From Gammaproteobacteria bacterium (GTDB lineage Bacteria > Pseudomonadota > Gammaproteobacteria > Ga0077536), in NCBI GenBank assembly GCA_003540955.1, contig DPMX01000358.1:1-10517 (forward strand): a stretch of 10,517 nt of DNA, written 5' to 3'. This document shows, piece after piece, positions 1-7,160 of this stretch. The position numbers and the translations under genes were made by a program. Under the pieces are notes generated by a model. That model saw only the letters and a list, made by a program, of their open reading frames with translations, searched no databases and had not been told where the DNA came from. Position 1 is the stretch's first letter; each line of letters begins with the position of its first letter.

Positions 1-459
1 GCAGAGCATTATCGGAGTCACCACAAAACTGCGCCCCCGATCCCTTTCTTTGTTGACTTCTGCGTGTGCGATAAGAATGCTGACCGTGCGGCAGAGAATG
101 CTGACCGTCACGTGCGTCGTTATCTTCTAAGTCTAATGCACCATTACGAAATGATGGGCGACCACTTCGCCGATGTCCAAGGCTACGAAGAGTATGGCGA
201 GGGCGCGAAAGCCATGCAGACAGCGGGCCTTGAAGCAGTAGCCGATGACTACCTTGCAAGCCAGACTTGGGGTACGCCACAACAAATTCTTGATAAAATT
301 CATGCTCGACGTGAGATCCTCGGCGCCTATGACATCCTACTGGTTACGCGCTTTGCCGGCTTGCCCTACAACGTTTTAGAGCGAACAATGAAAACATTTG
401 CGAGTGAGGTAATGCCAGAGCTAAGGAGCTGGGGTGGCCCCGAGACGATAGCAGCTTAA
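1..459 (+). CDS. LLM-class flavin-dependent monooxygenase, C-terminal part (5' truncated)
   Basis: The frame is open from the first base of the window to a TAA at 457-459, giving 152 residues of what is normally a protein of about 350-400 residues. The N-terminal flavin-binding half lies outside the window, so the GTG at 64 is not taken as the start. The visible part has the C-terminal signature of bacterial luciferase-like monooxygenases: a region starting GYEEYGEG, then the segment WGTPQQILDKI, where many family members have a G-(T/S)-P-x-x-(I/V) turn, then LLVTRFAGLPY, and finally a helix ending EVMPELR. Known members use reduced flavin or F420 to oxidise small organic substrates. The substrate here cannot be told. 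It converges on the thiolase across a 41-bp gap. Family assignment is firm; specific function is open. Confidence 0.85.
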   Translation, partial: AEHYRSHHKTAPPIPFFVDFCVCDKNADRAAENADRHVRRYLLSLMHHYEMMGDHFADVQGYEEYGEGAKAMQTAGLEAVADDYLASQTWGTPQQILDKIHARREILGAYDILLVTRFAGLPYNVLERTMKTFASEVMPELRSWGGPETIAA

Positions 460-462
460 CCA

Positions 463-479
463 TGGCCTCCTTGGCCAAG
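463..479. terminator. Possible bidirectional hairpin between convergent genes
   Basis: The 41-bp gap between the LLM stop (459) and the thiolase stop (501) contains TGGCC-TCCTT-GGCCA at 463-477, a GC-rich 5-bp stem with a 5-nt loop. It overlaps a perfect 10-base palindrome CTTGGCCAAG at 470-479. No clean T-tract follows directly, only A/T-rich sequence to about 495, so termination is an inference from position between two convergent stops. Confidence 0.25.
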
Positions 480-500
480 CTAAACAATATTAAAACAGCT

Positions 501-1679
501 CTAATAGACTTCGAAAAGACCTGCGGCACCCATGCCACCCCCAATACACATCGTCACCACGACGTTTTTTGCGCCGCGTCGCCTACCTTCAATTAAGGCA
601 TGACCTGTCAACCGACTTCCGGTAACACCGTAAGGGTGTCCAACCGCTATTGAGCCGCCATTGACATTTAAGCGTTCTCCTGGGATACCAAGTTTATCGC
701 GGCAGTATATAACCTGGACCGCAAATGCCTCGTTAAGCTCCCATAAATCGATGTCTTCAATCTTTAGGCCTACATTCTTCAATAGCTTCGGGATAGCGAA
801 GACTGGACCTATCCCCATTTCATCAGGCTCGCAGCCTGCGACTGCAAAACCTCGGAAAACTCCTAATGGTTGTAGACCTTTTAGCTCGGCTCGCTTATCG
901 CTCATAATTACCTGGGCTGATGCGCCGTCAGAGAACTGGCTCGCGTTCCCAGCCGCGATTACTCCACCGTCAATAGCTGGCTTAATCTGAGCCACCCCTT
1001 CGTACGTTGTACCCGGACGGATTCCTTCGTCTTCGGTGGCAAAGACTTCTTTTATTGTTTCCGTTCCGCTCTCCTTATCAATCAGCTTCATTTTAGTCGT
1101 AACTGGAACTATTTCATCCTCAAATTTTCCTTCCTCTCTAGCTTGTGTGGCCTTATTTTGACTGTCGACGCCGTATCGATCTTGTTCCTCACGAGAGATG
1201 TTATAACGCTTAGCAACCGTTTCTGCGGTTTGCAGCATTGGCCAGTAAATTTCTGGTTTATTCTCTGTGAGCCAGGGGTCAGCCAACATATGTAGATTCA
1301 TTTCGTTCTGAACGCATGAAATGGATTCAACTCCTCCTGCGACAAATATATCAGCCTCACCACTCATCACTCTTTGAGCCGCAAGGGCGACGGTTTGTAA
1401 TCCCGAGGAGCAGAAGCGGTTAATTGTCAAACCTGATACAGTTACTGGAAGACCAGCACGGAGTGCAATTTGGCGCGCAATGTTCGAACCGGTTGCACCC
1501 TCAGGATTTGCGCAGCCCATTAAGACGTCGTCTACTTCTCCGGACTCGAGTTCTGCGCGATCAATAGAAGACTGCACAGCCGCGGCGCCAAGCGTCGCGC
1601 CATGTGTCATATTGAAGGCTCCCCGCCAACTTTTGCATAATGGTGTCCGAGCGGTGGATACAATTACAGCCTCAATCAT
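501..1679 (-). CDS. Acetyl-CoA acyltransferase / thiolase
   Basis: This 392-residue protein is a full-length thiolase. The nucleophilic cysteine is Cys90 in NRFCSSGLQ, the NEAFA box is at 316-320, the catalytic histidine is His348 in GHPYGVTG, and the acid/base cysteine is Cys378 in CIGGGMG. The N-terminus reads VIVSTARTP, as in other thiolases. The enzyme either splits 3-ketoacyl-CoA with CoA (beta-oxidation) or condenses two acetyl-CoA. The sequence alone does not separate the FadA-like degradative role from the biosynthetic one. No FadB, acyl-CoA dehydrogenase or CoA ligase is next to it, so it looks monocistronic within the window. The ATG at 1679 has a GGAG at 1692-1689, 9 nt upstream. 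It is divergent from the persulfide dioxygenase gene across 113 bp. Confidence 0.95.
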   Translation of the reverse strand: MIEAVIVSTARTPLCKSWRGAFNMTHGATLGAAAVQSSIDRAELESGEVDDVLMGCANPEGATGSNIARQIALRAGLPVTVSGLTINRFCSSGLQTVALAAQRVMSGEADIFVAGGVESISCVQNEMNLHMLADPWLTENKPEIYWPMLQTAETVAKRYNISREEQDRYGVDSQNKATQAREEGKFEDEIVPVTTKMKLIDKESGTETIKEVFATEDEGIRPGTTYEGVAQIKPAIDGGVIAAGNASQFSDGASAQVIMSDKRAELKGLQPLGVFRGFAVAGCEPDEMGIGPVFAIPKLLKNVGLKIEDIDLWELNEAFAVQVIYCRDKLGIPGERLNVNGGSIAVGHPYGVTGSRLTGHALIEGRRRGAKNVVVTMCIGGGMGAAGLFEVY

Positions 1680-1709
1680 TTCAGTGTTCTCCAGAATTTA
1701 CAGTGGGTT

Positions 1710-1739
1710 ATCATAATCTTAAATTATTGCGGAATTCAG
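1710..1739 (-). promoter_or_regulatory. Possible sigma70-like promoter for the thiolase gene
   Basis: On the minus strand a TATGAT hexamer (1715-1710, five of six to consensus) is preceded by an 18-nt spacer and CTGAAT (1739-1734, three of six to TTGACA). It would start transcription about 25 nt before the thiolase ATG. This is found by eye, with a weak -35. Confidence 0.3.
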
Positions 1740-1740
1740 C

Positions 1741-1761
1741 CGGAGATCCTAATCTCTACCG
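1741..1761. promoter_or_regulatory. Short inverted repeat in a divergent intergenic region
   Basis: GAGAT-CCTA-ATCTC at 1743-1756 is a 5-bp inverted repeat, with outer CGG (1741-1743) and CCG (1759-1761) that nearly continue it. It lies 32 bp before the persulfide dioxygenase ATG and between two divergent genes. It could be an operator or a leader hairpin; the short stem makes chance quite possible. Confidence 0.2.
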
Positions 1762-1792
1762 ATAGGGCTGCATCCTGCGGGAAGGGGATCTA

Positions 1793-2866
1793 ATGCTTAT
1801 ATTTCGGCAGTTATTTGACAAAAATTCATTCACATATACTTATTTATTAGGTGACTCAAAGTCTCGTGAAGCAGTGATTATTGATACTGTGTACGAACAA
1901 TCCACCCGGGATTGCTCGCTAATAGATGAACTAGGACTCCAGCTGATTCATGTTGTTGATACGCATTGCCACGCAGATCATGTCACCGGCGCATGGCTTA
2001 TGAAGCACCACCTGGATGCGAAAATTAACATCTCGCGGCATGCAGGAGTCGAAGGGGCAGACAATGGATTAGTCGACGGCGATCACATAAAGTTCGGATC
2101 GCGATACCTCCAGGTGAGAGAGACGCCGGGTCACACGAGCGGTTGTGTTACCTACGTTCTTGATGATGAGACAATGGCCTTTACCGGTGATGCCTTATTG
2201 GTTCGAGGGTGTGGCCGTACGGATTTTCAACAGGGCAGTCCGTCCATGTTATACCAATCTATAAAGACTAAGATTCTAACCCTTCCCAACTCAACAAAAA
2301 TATATCCGGCACATGACTATGATGGCGTGACGGTCACGTCGGTCGCGGAAGAAAAGGAATTTAATCCCCGCGTAGGAGGACAATCCAGTCAGAAAGACTT
2401 CGTGCTTTATATGAATAGCCTCGGGCTACCGCATCCCGGAAAAATCGACGTTGCGCTGCCCGCTAATCTTAATTGTGGGCGTCCAAAGAATGGCCGCATC
2501 ACTGATGAATTACCGATGTGGGGGCCGTTAAAAAAAACCTTTGCTGGTGTCTGGGAAATCGATGCCGAATGGGTCCTCGAAAATCTCTCAGAAGTTCTTT
2601 TGCTAGATGTCCGAGAACATGACGAATTCGAGGGCAGTCTTGGACATATCGTTAATGCGAAACAAATTGCCCTCGGTTCGCTTGCCAATCGAGTCGGCGA
2701 AATTGACACCCAGACTCCCGTCGTAACAGTTTGTCGATCCGGGGCTCGGTCTGCCCAAGCAATCTTTCTATTACAACAGGCTGGCGTAACAAAAGCCGCA
2801 AACTTGAGCGGCGGGATGCTTCGGTGGCGGGATCGTGGCTATCCAGTGGTTGGGGGAGCTAGTTAA
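1793..2866 (+). CDS. Persulfide dioxygenase-rhodanese fusion (ETHE1-like metallo-beta-lactamase fold)
   Basis: Residues 1-240 form an ETHE1-type metallo-beta-lactamase domain. It shows THCHADH (57-63), TPGHTSG (111-117), TGDALL (131-136) and PAHDYDG (172-178). The predicted mononuclear iron ligands His58, His114 and Asp133 keep the spacing of human ETHE1 (His79, His135, Asp154), a constant offset of 21. Residues from about 255 to the end form a rhodanese domain with LLDVREHDEFEGSLGHI and the loop CRSGAR, whose Cys314 would carry the persulfide. In known fusions the dioxygenase oxidises glutathione persulfide to sulfite and glutathione, and the rhodanese moves sulfane sulfur between glutathione persulfide or thiosulfate and acceptors. 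No signal peptide is seen, so it is probably cytoplasmic. The ATG follows a strong GGGAAGGGG (AAGG at 1782-1785, 7 nt before). No sulfide:quinone reductase or ArsR-type regulator is adjacent. Confidence 0.93.
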   Translation: MLIFRQLFDKNSFTYTYLLGDSKSREAVIIDTVYEQSTRDCSLIDELGLQLIHVVDTHCHADHVTGAWLMKHHLDAKINISRHAGVEGADNGLVDGDHIKFGSRYLQVRETPGHTSGCVTYVLDDETMAFTGDALLVRGCGRTDFQQGSPSMLYQSIKTKILTLPNSTKIYPAHDYDGVTVTSVAEEKEFNPRVGGQSSQKDFVLYMNSLGLPHPGKIDVALPANLNCGRPKNGRITDELPMWGPLKKTFAGVWEIDAEWVLENLSEVLLLDVREHDEFEGSLGHIVNAKQIALGSLANRVGEIDTQTPVVTVCRSGARSAQAIFLLQQAGVTKAANLSGGMLRWRDRGYPVVGGAS

Positions 2867-3000
2867 ATCAAGAAGAGCAACATAGAGAGATGCGCGAGTA
2901 TTGCCTGATAGGAAGGCCGCAATGGCAGCAGCACGCGCACTGCTTTAAATGGACCCAATTAGTCATAAACCACCGCATCTAACCGCAACTTACGGTGTGT

Positions 3001-3537
3001 TTACATCACGCTCTCTTTAAACACGTCTGGCGCAGCGGAATTAACTTTTGCGTCTTTAGTCCAATAGCGCTTGGCCCAGATTCCGTTATAGGCCTCGCCC
3101 TCGACCGGCATACGCCATGTTCTCACTTCGGAATCAGCTAAACTCAATGAGCACAAGGCGCGCGGCTGATCGTCTGTCCCGTCGACGTAGGCATTCGCAT
3201 CGTCGAGTGGAATATAACGTTGTGCTATTCGTCGGTAACGGTCTCGCCAGAGGTCATCGTTGCCAACGTCGTACACAAGCTCCGCGTTACCTCGAATGAC
3301 CACTTTACGGTAAGGCATGCTCTGCTCATCGACACATAATGCTATTCGGGATTCATGACGAATATTTTCTAACCATTCCGAGTGCTGCCGTGGAGTAAAC
3401 CAGATGCATCCCTCCTCGTGGACGAACCAAATGGGCGTGGATAATGGCGCCCCGCTTGCATCAACGGTCGCAATGTTCATCATGAATCCGGGTTCCCCCA
3501 AAAATGTGTCCCGCTCTGACTCTTTCAGTTTAGGCAT
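3001..3537 (-). CDS. PNPOx-fold (pyridoxamine 5'-phosphate oxidase family) flavoprotein
   Basis: This 178-residue protein has the split beta-barrel family pattern: GFMMNIATVDASGAPLSTP (17-35), where the first strands lead to the T-P-I-W turn, then IWFTPRQHSEWLENI (45-59), IALCVDEQ (65-72), and VVIRGNAELV (79-88), the R-G-x-A-x-(L/V) strand typical of the fold. Such proteins bind FMN, F420 or heme; the cofactor and substrate here are unknown, and it is not a classical PdxH. The frame is open to an ATG at 3585 inside the YgiQ gene, but AAGGA at 3551-3547 lies 9 nt before the ATG at 3537, so I take 3537 as the start. It begins 17 nt after the YgiQ stop and is probably co-transcribed with it. Confidence 0.85.
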   Translation of the reverse strand: MPKLKESERDTFLGEPGFMMNIATVDASGAPLSTPIWFVHEEGCIWFTPRQHSEWLENIRHESRIALCVDEQSMPYRKVVIRGNAELVYDVGNDDLWRDRYRRIAQRYIPLDDANAYVDGTDDQPRALCSLSLADSEVRTWRMPVEGEAYNGIWAKRYWTKDAKVNSAAPDVFKESVM

Positions 3538-3540
3538 AAT

Positions 3541-3552
3541 GCTTCTTCCTTC
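3541..3552 (-). promoter_or_regulatory. Ribosome binding site that fixes the PNPOx-family start at 3537
   Basis: Read on the minus strand this is GAAGGAAGAAGC, followed by ATT and the ATG at 3537-3535. It sits between the YgiQ stop codon and the PNPOx start. It favours the shorter 178-residue protein over a 194-residue form that would overlap YgiQ. Confidence 0.6.
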
Positions 3553-3554
3553 AT

Positions 3555-5762
3555 TTAAGTTCGTCGTCGTTTGTTTGTTGAGCACATTGTACGTTGCCCA
3601 GGTTTAGGTTTCTTCCCCGATCCCAAGTTGCGTTGTGTATCCACATGTTCGCTTCGAGTGTGAGTGGTTCGAAATGGTTTATCATTCCGCGCGCTACGCC
3701 TACCTTCCAAACGATCTCCGGTCCCTAATGGTTGATAGCTCGGGACCAGGTGTCGCTTGCCGTTACCAATGAGATCGGCACGGCCCATGCTCTTCAATGC
3801 ATTCCGAAGTAGGGGCCAATTATTCGCGTCGTGGTAACGTAAAAATGCCTTATGTAGGCGACGTACTTTTAATCCTTTAGGTACAATCACAACCTCACTG
3901 TGGATGTCGACTCGGCGAAGTGGATTTTTACTTGTGTGGTACATCGCTGTTGCGGTAGCCATGGGCGATGGTAAGAATGCTTGTACTTGATCTGCTCGGT
4001 AGCGGTTGCGTTTCAACCACAACGCAAGATCAAGCATATCTTCATTACTAGTGCCTGGATGCGCAGCAATAAAGTATGGAATCAAGTATTGTTCTTTGCC
4101 AGCCTCATTGGAATATCGATCAAAGAGCTCTTTGAATCGATAGTAAGTACCAACTCCAGGTTTCATCATTTTCGATAAAGGACCCTCGGAAATAGCCTCC
4201 GGCGCTATCTTTAGATAGCCACCGGTGTGCTGTTGTGCTAGCTCCTTGATGTACTCAGGCGACTCGATTGCCAAGTCATAACGCACGCCCGAGGCAATCA
4301 AAACTTTTTTTATTCCTGGCAATTCGCGGGCACGGCGATAAAGTTTAATGAGTGGCCCATGGTCCGTCTTTAGATTGGAACATATACGGGGAAATACACA
4401 AGACGGCCGACGGCAAGCCGATTCGATTTCTGGGGTCTTGCAAGCCATACGATACATATTCGCAGTTGGTCCCCCGAGATCAGAAATAACACCAGTAAAT
4501 CCAGGAACTTGATCTCGGATCGTCTCTATCTCACGGACCACCGAATCCTCCGATCGATTCTGAATAACCCTGCCTTCATGCTCCGTGATGGAACAAAAGG
4601 TACACCCTCCGAAACAGCCCCGTTGAATCGAAATTGAAAAGCGGATCATTTCGTAAGCGGGAATACTTGCTTCCCCATAACTCGGGTGTGGTTGGCGAGT
4701 AAAGGGTAATTCATAGACTGCATCCATTTCCGGCGTGCTCAGCGGCAAGGGTGGGGGATTTAGCCAGAGTTCAACATCACCATGGCGTTGGATTAGTGCT
4801 CGTGCATTACCGGGGTTCGACTCTAGGTGGACGATGCGAGACGCATGAGCATAGAGCACGGGATCATTGCGCACCTGATTAAACGAAGGCAGCCGAATGA
4901 CACTCAACATCCGATCGGCGTTTGGTACTCGACCACTAAACTTTACAATTTTGACGTTTCTATCGCAGTTTTTTTCAGCTTCTGTGCCTTGCACACAGAA
5001 TGAATTATTTGCTGAATACGGATCGACCTTAGGGCCCAATGGTCCCGGCCTATCTAAATGAGTTGAGTCAATCTCGGTCCAGCCATGTGGTGTTTTTCGG
5101 ACAACAAAAGCTGTACCGCGCAGATCTGTAATATCTGAGATCTGCTCTCCTGCAGCTAGTCGATGACTAATTTCGCTTAATTGCCGCTCAGCGTTTCCGT
5201 AAATCAGCAGGTCAGCTTTAGCATCAATCAAAATCGAGCGGCGCACCTTTTCAGACCAGTAATCGAAATGTGCTACTCGCCTTAAACTCGCCTCAATCCC
5301 GCCGATAATTATCGGCGCGGCTTTGAAAGCCTCTCGAGTACGTTGTGCGTACACAATAACACTCCGATCGGGACGTTTCCCCGCTTCTCCACTTGGGGTA
5401 TATGCATCATCGCTTCGAGTTTTCCGGTCCGATGTATAACGGTTAACCATCGAATCCATATTCCCCGCGGTAATTCCGAAGAAAAGATTTGGCCGACCAA
5501 GCTCACAGAAGTCGTCAATATTTTTCCAATCGGGTTGCGCGATCACTCCTACTCGGAAACCTTGCGCCTCGAGCATTCGTCCAACAATGGCCGCGCCAAA
5601 ACTTGGATGGTCAACATAGGCATCGCCGGATACGACAATTACGTCGCAGCTATCCCATCCCAGGTCGTCCATTTCCGCCCTTGTCATAGGTAAGAATGGC
5701 GCAGGGGTATGACGGTGCGCCCAATATTTCTTGTATGAAAAGATAGAGCTCGTTGTTTCCAT
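3555..5762 (-). CDS. ygiQ: YgiQ family radical SAM protein (UPF0313)
   Basis: This is a complete 735-residue protein, close to the E. coli YgiQ length. The N-terminal region (about 1-330) is the YgiQ-specific part and includes VVSGDAYVDHPSFG (44-57), FFGITAGNMDSMVN (94-107) and IIIGGIEASLRR (151-162). The radical SAM core starts at about 370 with the cluster motif CFGGCTFC: Cys383, Cys387 and Cys390 would bind a [4Fe-4S] cluster and S-adenosylmethionine. Later family blocks are VISDLGGPTANMY (425-437), YLKIAPEA (516-523) and a PYFIAAHPG stretch near 562-570. The last 50 residues are basic and low in complexity, as in other members. The reaction is not known. ATG 5762 begins the conserved N-terminus; its ribosome site is weak (AAGG about 14 nt upstream). 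It leads a two-gene unit with the PNPOx-family gene. Confidence 0.96.
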   Translation of the reverse strand: METTSSIFSYKKYWAHRHTPAPFLPMTRAEMDDLGWDSCDVIVVSGDAYVDHPSFGAAIVGRMLEAQGFRVGVIAQPDWKNIDDFCELGRPNLFFGITAGNMDSMVNRYTSDRKTRSDDAYTPSGEAGKRPDRSVIVYAQRTREAFKAAPIIIGGIEASLRRVAHFDYWSEKVRRSILIDAKADLLIYGNAERQLSEISHRLAAGEQISDITDLRGTAFVVRKTPHGWTEIDSTHLDRPGPLGPKVDPYSANNSFCVQGTEAEKNCDRNVKIVKFSGRVPNADRMLSVIRLPSFNQVRNDPVLYAHASRIVHLESNPGNARALIQRHGDVELWLNPPPLPLSTPEMDAVYELPFTRQPHPSYGEASIPAYEMIRFSISIQRGCFGGCTFCSITEHEGRVIQNRSEDSVVREIETIRDQVPGFTGVISDLGGPTANMYRMACKTPEIESACRRPSCVFPRICSNLKTDHGPLIKLYRRARELPGIKKVLIASGVRYDLAIESPEYIKELAQQHTGGYLKIAPEAISEGPLSKMMKPGVGTYYRFKELFDRYSNEAGKEQYLIPYFIAAHPGTSNEDMLDLALWLKRNRYRADQVQAFLPSPMATATAMYHTSKNPLRRVDIHSEVVIVPKGLKVRRLHKAFLRYHDANNWPLLRNALKSMGRADLIGNGKRHLVPSYQPLGTGDRLEGRRSARNDKPFRTTHTRSEHVDTQRNLGSGKKPKPGQRTMCSTNKRRRT

Positions 5763-5765
5763 TTA

Positions 5766-5794
5766 TTCTAATGAGCCTTGAAAATTCCTATACT
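5766..5794 (+). promoter_or_regulatory. Possible sigma70-like promoter for the 5881-8480 operon
   Basis: TATACT at 5789-5794 (five of six to the -10 consensus) is preceded by a 17-nt spacer and TTCTAA at 5766-5771 (three of six to the -35). It lies in the 118-bp divergent gap and would give a leader of about 80 nt. Seen by eye only; a stationary-phase or regulator-dependent promoter elsewhere in the gap is just as possible. Confidence 0.25.
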
Positions 5795-5880
5795 CTTATG
5801 TTTACACAATAAAACGCATGGCAATAGACCAAGCTAGCATGTGAGTTTTTATTCCGACAACCAACCCGAAGGAATAAATT

Positions 5881-6276
5881 ATGACGAATAAGATCCCAGA
5901 TAACTTCAAGGATTTACTGAACAAGAAGGCCTTCGCCGATCTTGCCACGGTCATGCCTGACGGCACCCCACAGGTTACCCCTGTATGGTTCGATTCCGAC
6001 GGAGACCAGCTCCGAATTAATTCGGCTAAAGGTCGCCAGAAGGATCGTAACATGCGAGCCCGACCTGCAGTCGCGCTTGCAATCATCGACCCTGATAATC
6101 CTTATCGCTACATGCAACTCCGAGGGACTGTGTCCGAAATTACGGAAGAGGCTGCTGATTCCCATATTGACGAACTGGCACAGACGTACCTAGGCACAGA
6201 TTACCATAAACACGAGGATGACGAGACACGCGTGATTTATAATATTCAAATCACGCCTGTCTCGACCTTGGGGTAG
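5881..6276 (+). CDS. Small PPOX-class (F420-dependent-type) oxidoreductase
   Basis: This 131-residue protein matches the Rv1155-like small PPOX class: FADLATVMPDGTPQVTPVWF (18-37), then SAKGRQKDRNMRARPAVALA (48-67), a basic segment that in relatives lies along the cofactor phosphate or tail, then YMQLRGTVSEI (77-87). It is a single split-barrel domain, expected to work as a dimer. Many members, mainly from actinobacteria, bind the deazaflavin F420, while others bind FMN, so the cofactor is uncertain in a presumed proteobacterium. AAGGA at 5869-5873, 7 nt before the ATG, supports the start. It is the first gene of a rightward operon with only 12 nt to the next gene. It is clearly distinct from the 178-residue PNPOx-fold protein across the divergent gap. 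Confidence 0.85.
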   Translation: MTNKIPDNFKDLLNKKAFADLATVMPDGTPQVTPVWFDSDGDQLRINSAKGRQKDRNMRARPAVALAIIDPDNPYRYMQLRGTVSEITEEAADSHIDELAQTYLGTDYHKHEDDETRVIYNIQITPVSTLG

Positions 6277-6288
6277 AATTCAGCCCAT

Positions 6289-7140
6289 ATGTCTGGACAG
6301 CTAACACTTCGGGAAATCAAGCCTAACTTCGTTGCGGAGGTTGTTGGCTTAAAAGCAAATAACACCTTGAGCGTGCAGCAGATAAAGGCAATAAAAGTTG
6401 CATGGTCAAAATATCCAATACTTATTTTCCCAGACCAGGTGTTCGAACCAACCGCTCTTATATCCTTTTCAAAACAACTTGGTGAGTTAGGTTTAGATCC
6501 ATTCGTGCGGCCACTGAGTCAACACAAGCACGTTATCGAAGTTCGCCGCGAAGCAAGAGAATCGACACCGATTTTTGGCGCCTCATGGCATAGTGACTGG
6601 AGTTTTCAACCCCGGCCACCGAGTGGCACGCTGTTGCACGCTAAAACTGTGCCACCAGTTGGTGGAGACACATTATTCGGCGATTGCCATCAGGCCTTCG
6701 AGATGTTGCCCGCGAAGCTCAAAACCACACTCACTGGACTATCTGCGATTCATAGTGCTGCACCAGCTTACGGGCCACGAGGTCTTTTCTCTGAAGATGA
6801 TGCGAGTCGTTCAATGAAGATAGTCATATCTGAGGATGCAGAGAAAACGGAAATTCACCCGCTCGTCCGGACCCACCCACTATCAGGTCGTAAGTCACTA
6901 TTTATCAATGATGTCTATACCCTTGCAATAGTAGAAATGGAACCCACGAAAGGTCGCGCCCTCCTAAAGTACTTATTGCAGCATATGACTGAAGATGCCT
7001 TTGTTCACCGTCACAAATGGCACCCTGATATGCTGGTTTTATGGGACAACAGGTGCGTGGTGCATTACGCTGATGGTGGATATGAAGGCCATCAGCGGAT
7101 AATGCACCGGACGACGCTCGCCGGGGAACGCCCAGCTTGA
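6289..7140 (+). CDS. TauD/TfdA family Fe(II)/2-oxoglutarate-dependent dioxygenase
   Basis: This 283-residue protein has the usual TauD length and all expected active-site residues. The iron facial triad is His101 and Asp103 (WHSDWSF, 100-106) plus His259 (LWDNRCVVHYA, 251-261). Thr128 in GGDTLF and Arg274, 15 residues after the distal His, fall where TauD binds 2-oxoglutarate. The family couples decarboxylation of 2-oxoglutarate to hydroxylation of a substrate, often cleaving a C-S or C-O bond (taurine, sulfate esters, 2,4-D). The substrate is not readable here, so I avoid the name tauD. No sulfonate transporter (tauABC) is present, which argues against a standard taurine system. A GGGG about 15 nt upstream is a poor ribosome site, so translation may be coupled to the gene before it. 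Confidence 0.92.
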   Translation: MSGQLTLREIKPNFVAEVVGLKANNTLSVQQIKAIKVAWSKYPILIFPDQVFEPTALISFSKQLGELGLDPFVRPLSQHKHVIEVRREARESTPIFGASWHSDWSFQPRPPSGTLLHAKTVPPVGGDTLFGDCHQAFEMLPAKLKTTLTGLSAIHSAAPAYGPRGLFSEDDASRSMKIVISEDAEKTEIHPLVRTHPLSGRKSLFINDVYTLAIVEMEPTKGRALLKYLLQHMTEDAFVHRHKWHPDMLVLWDNRCVVHYADGGYEGHQRIMHRTTLAGERPA

Positions 7141-7147
7141 AAATATT

Positions 7148-7152
7148 GAGGA
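7148..7152 (+). promoter_or_regulatory. Ribosome binding site that decides the start of the 116-residue protein
   Basis: GAGGA lies 8 nt upstream of the ATG at 7161. It is stronger than anything before the alternative TTG at 7137, so the eight extra N-terminal residues of the longer frame are probably not made. Confidence 0.55.
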
Positions 7153-7160
7153 TTTTGCGA

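Noticed and set aside
64..459. A complete 131-residue protein starting at the GTG at 64
   Set aside because: The frame is open to the window start and the protein is plainly the C-terminal part of a larger LLM monooxygenase.
661..990. A 109-codon open frame on the + strand
   Set aside because: It is antisense to the C-terminal half of the thiolase gene, with no ribosome site or recognisable domain.
2407..2709. A 100-codon open frame on the - strand
   Set aside because: It is antisense to the linker and rhodanese domain of the persulfide dioxygenase gene and shows no known family.
2927..2944. Hairpin AGCAG-N8-CTGCT as a terminator after the persulfide dioxygenase gene
   Set aside because: The stem is only 5 bp, the loop is long, and it is followed by TTAAAT rather than a T-run; not better than chance in a 134-bp convergent gap.
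5343..5693. A 116-codon open frame on the + strand
   Set aside because: It lies wholly inside the conserved N-terminal part of YgiQ on the other strand and resembles no protein; it is a shadow frame.
6289..7140. Taurine dioxygenase (tauD) as a specific name
   Set aside because: Cofactor residues match the family, but substrate residues cannot be judged and there is no taurine transporter; only the family name is safe.
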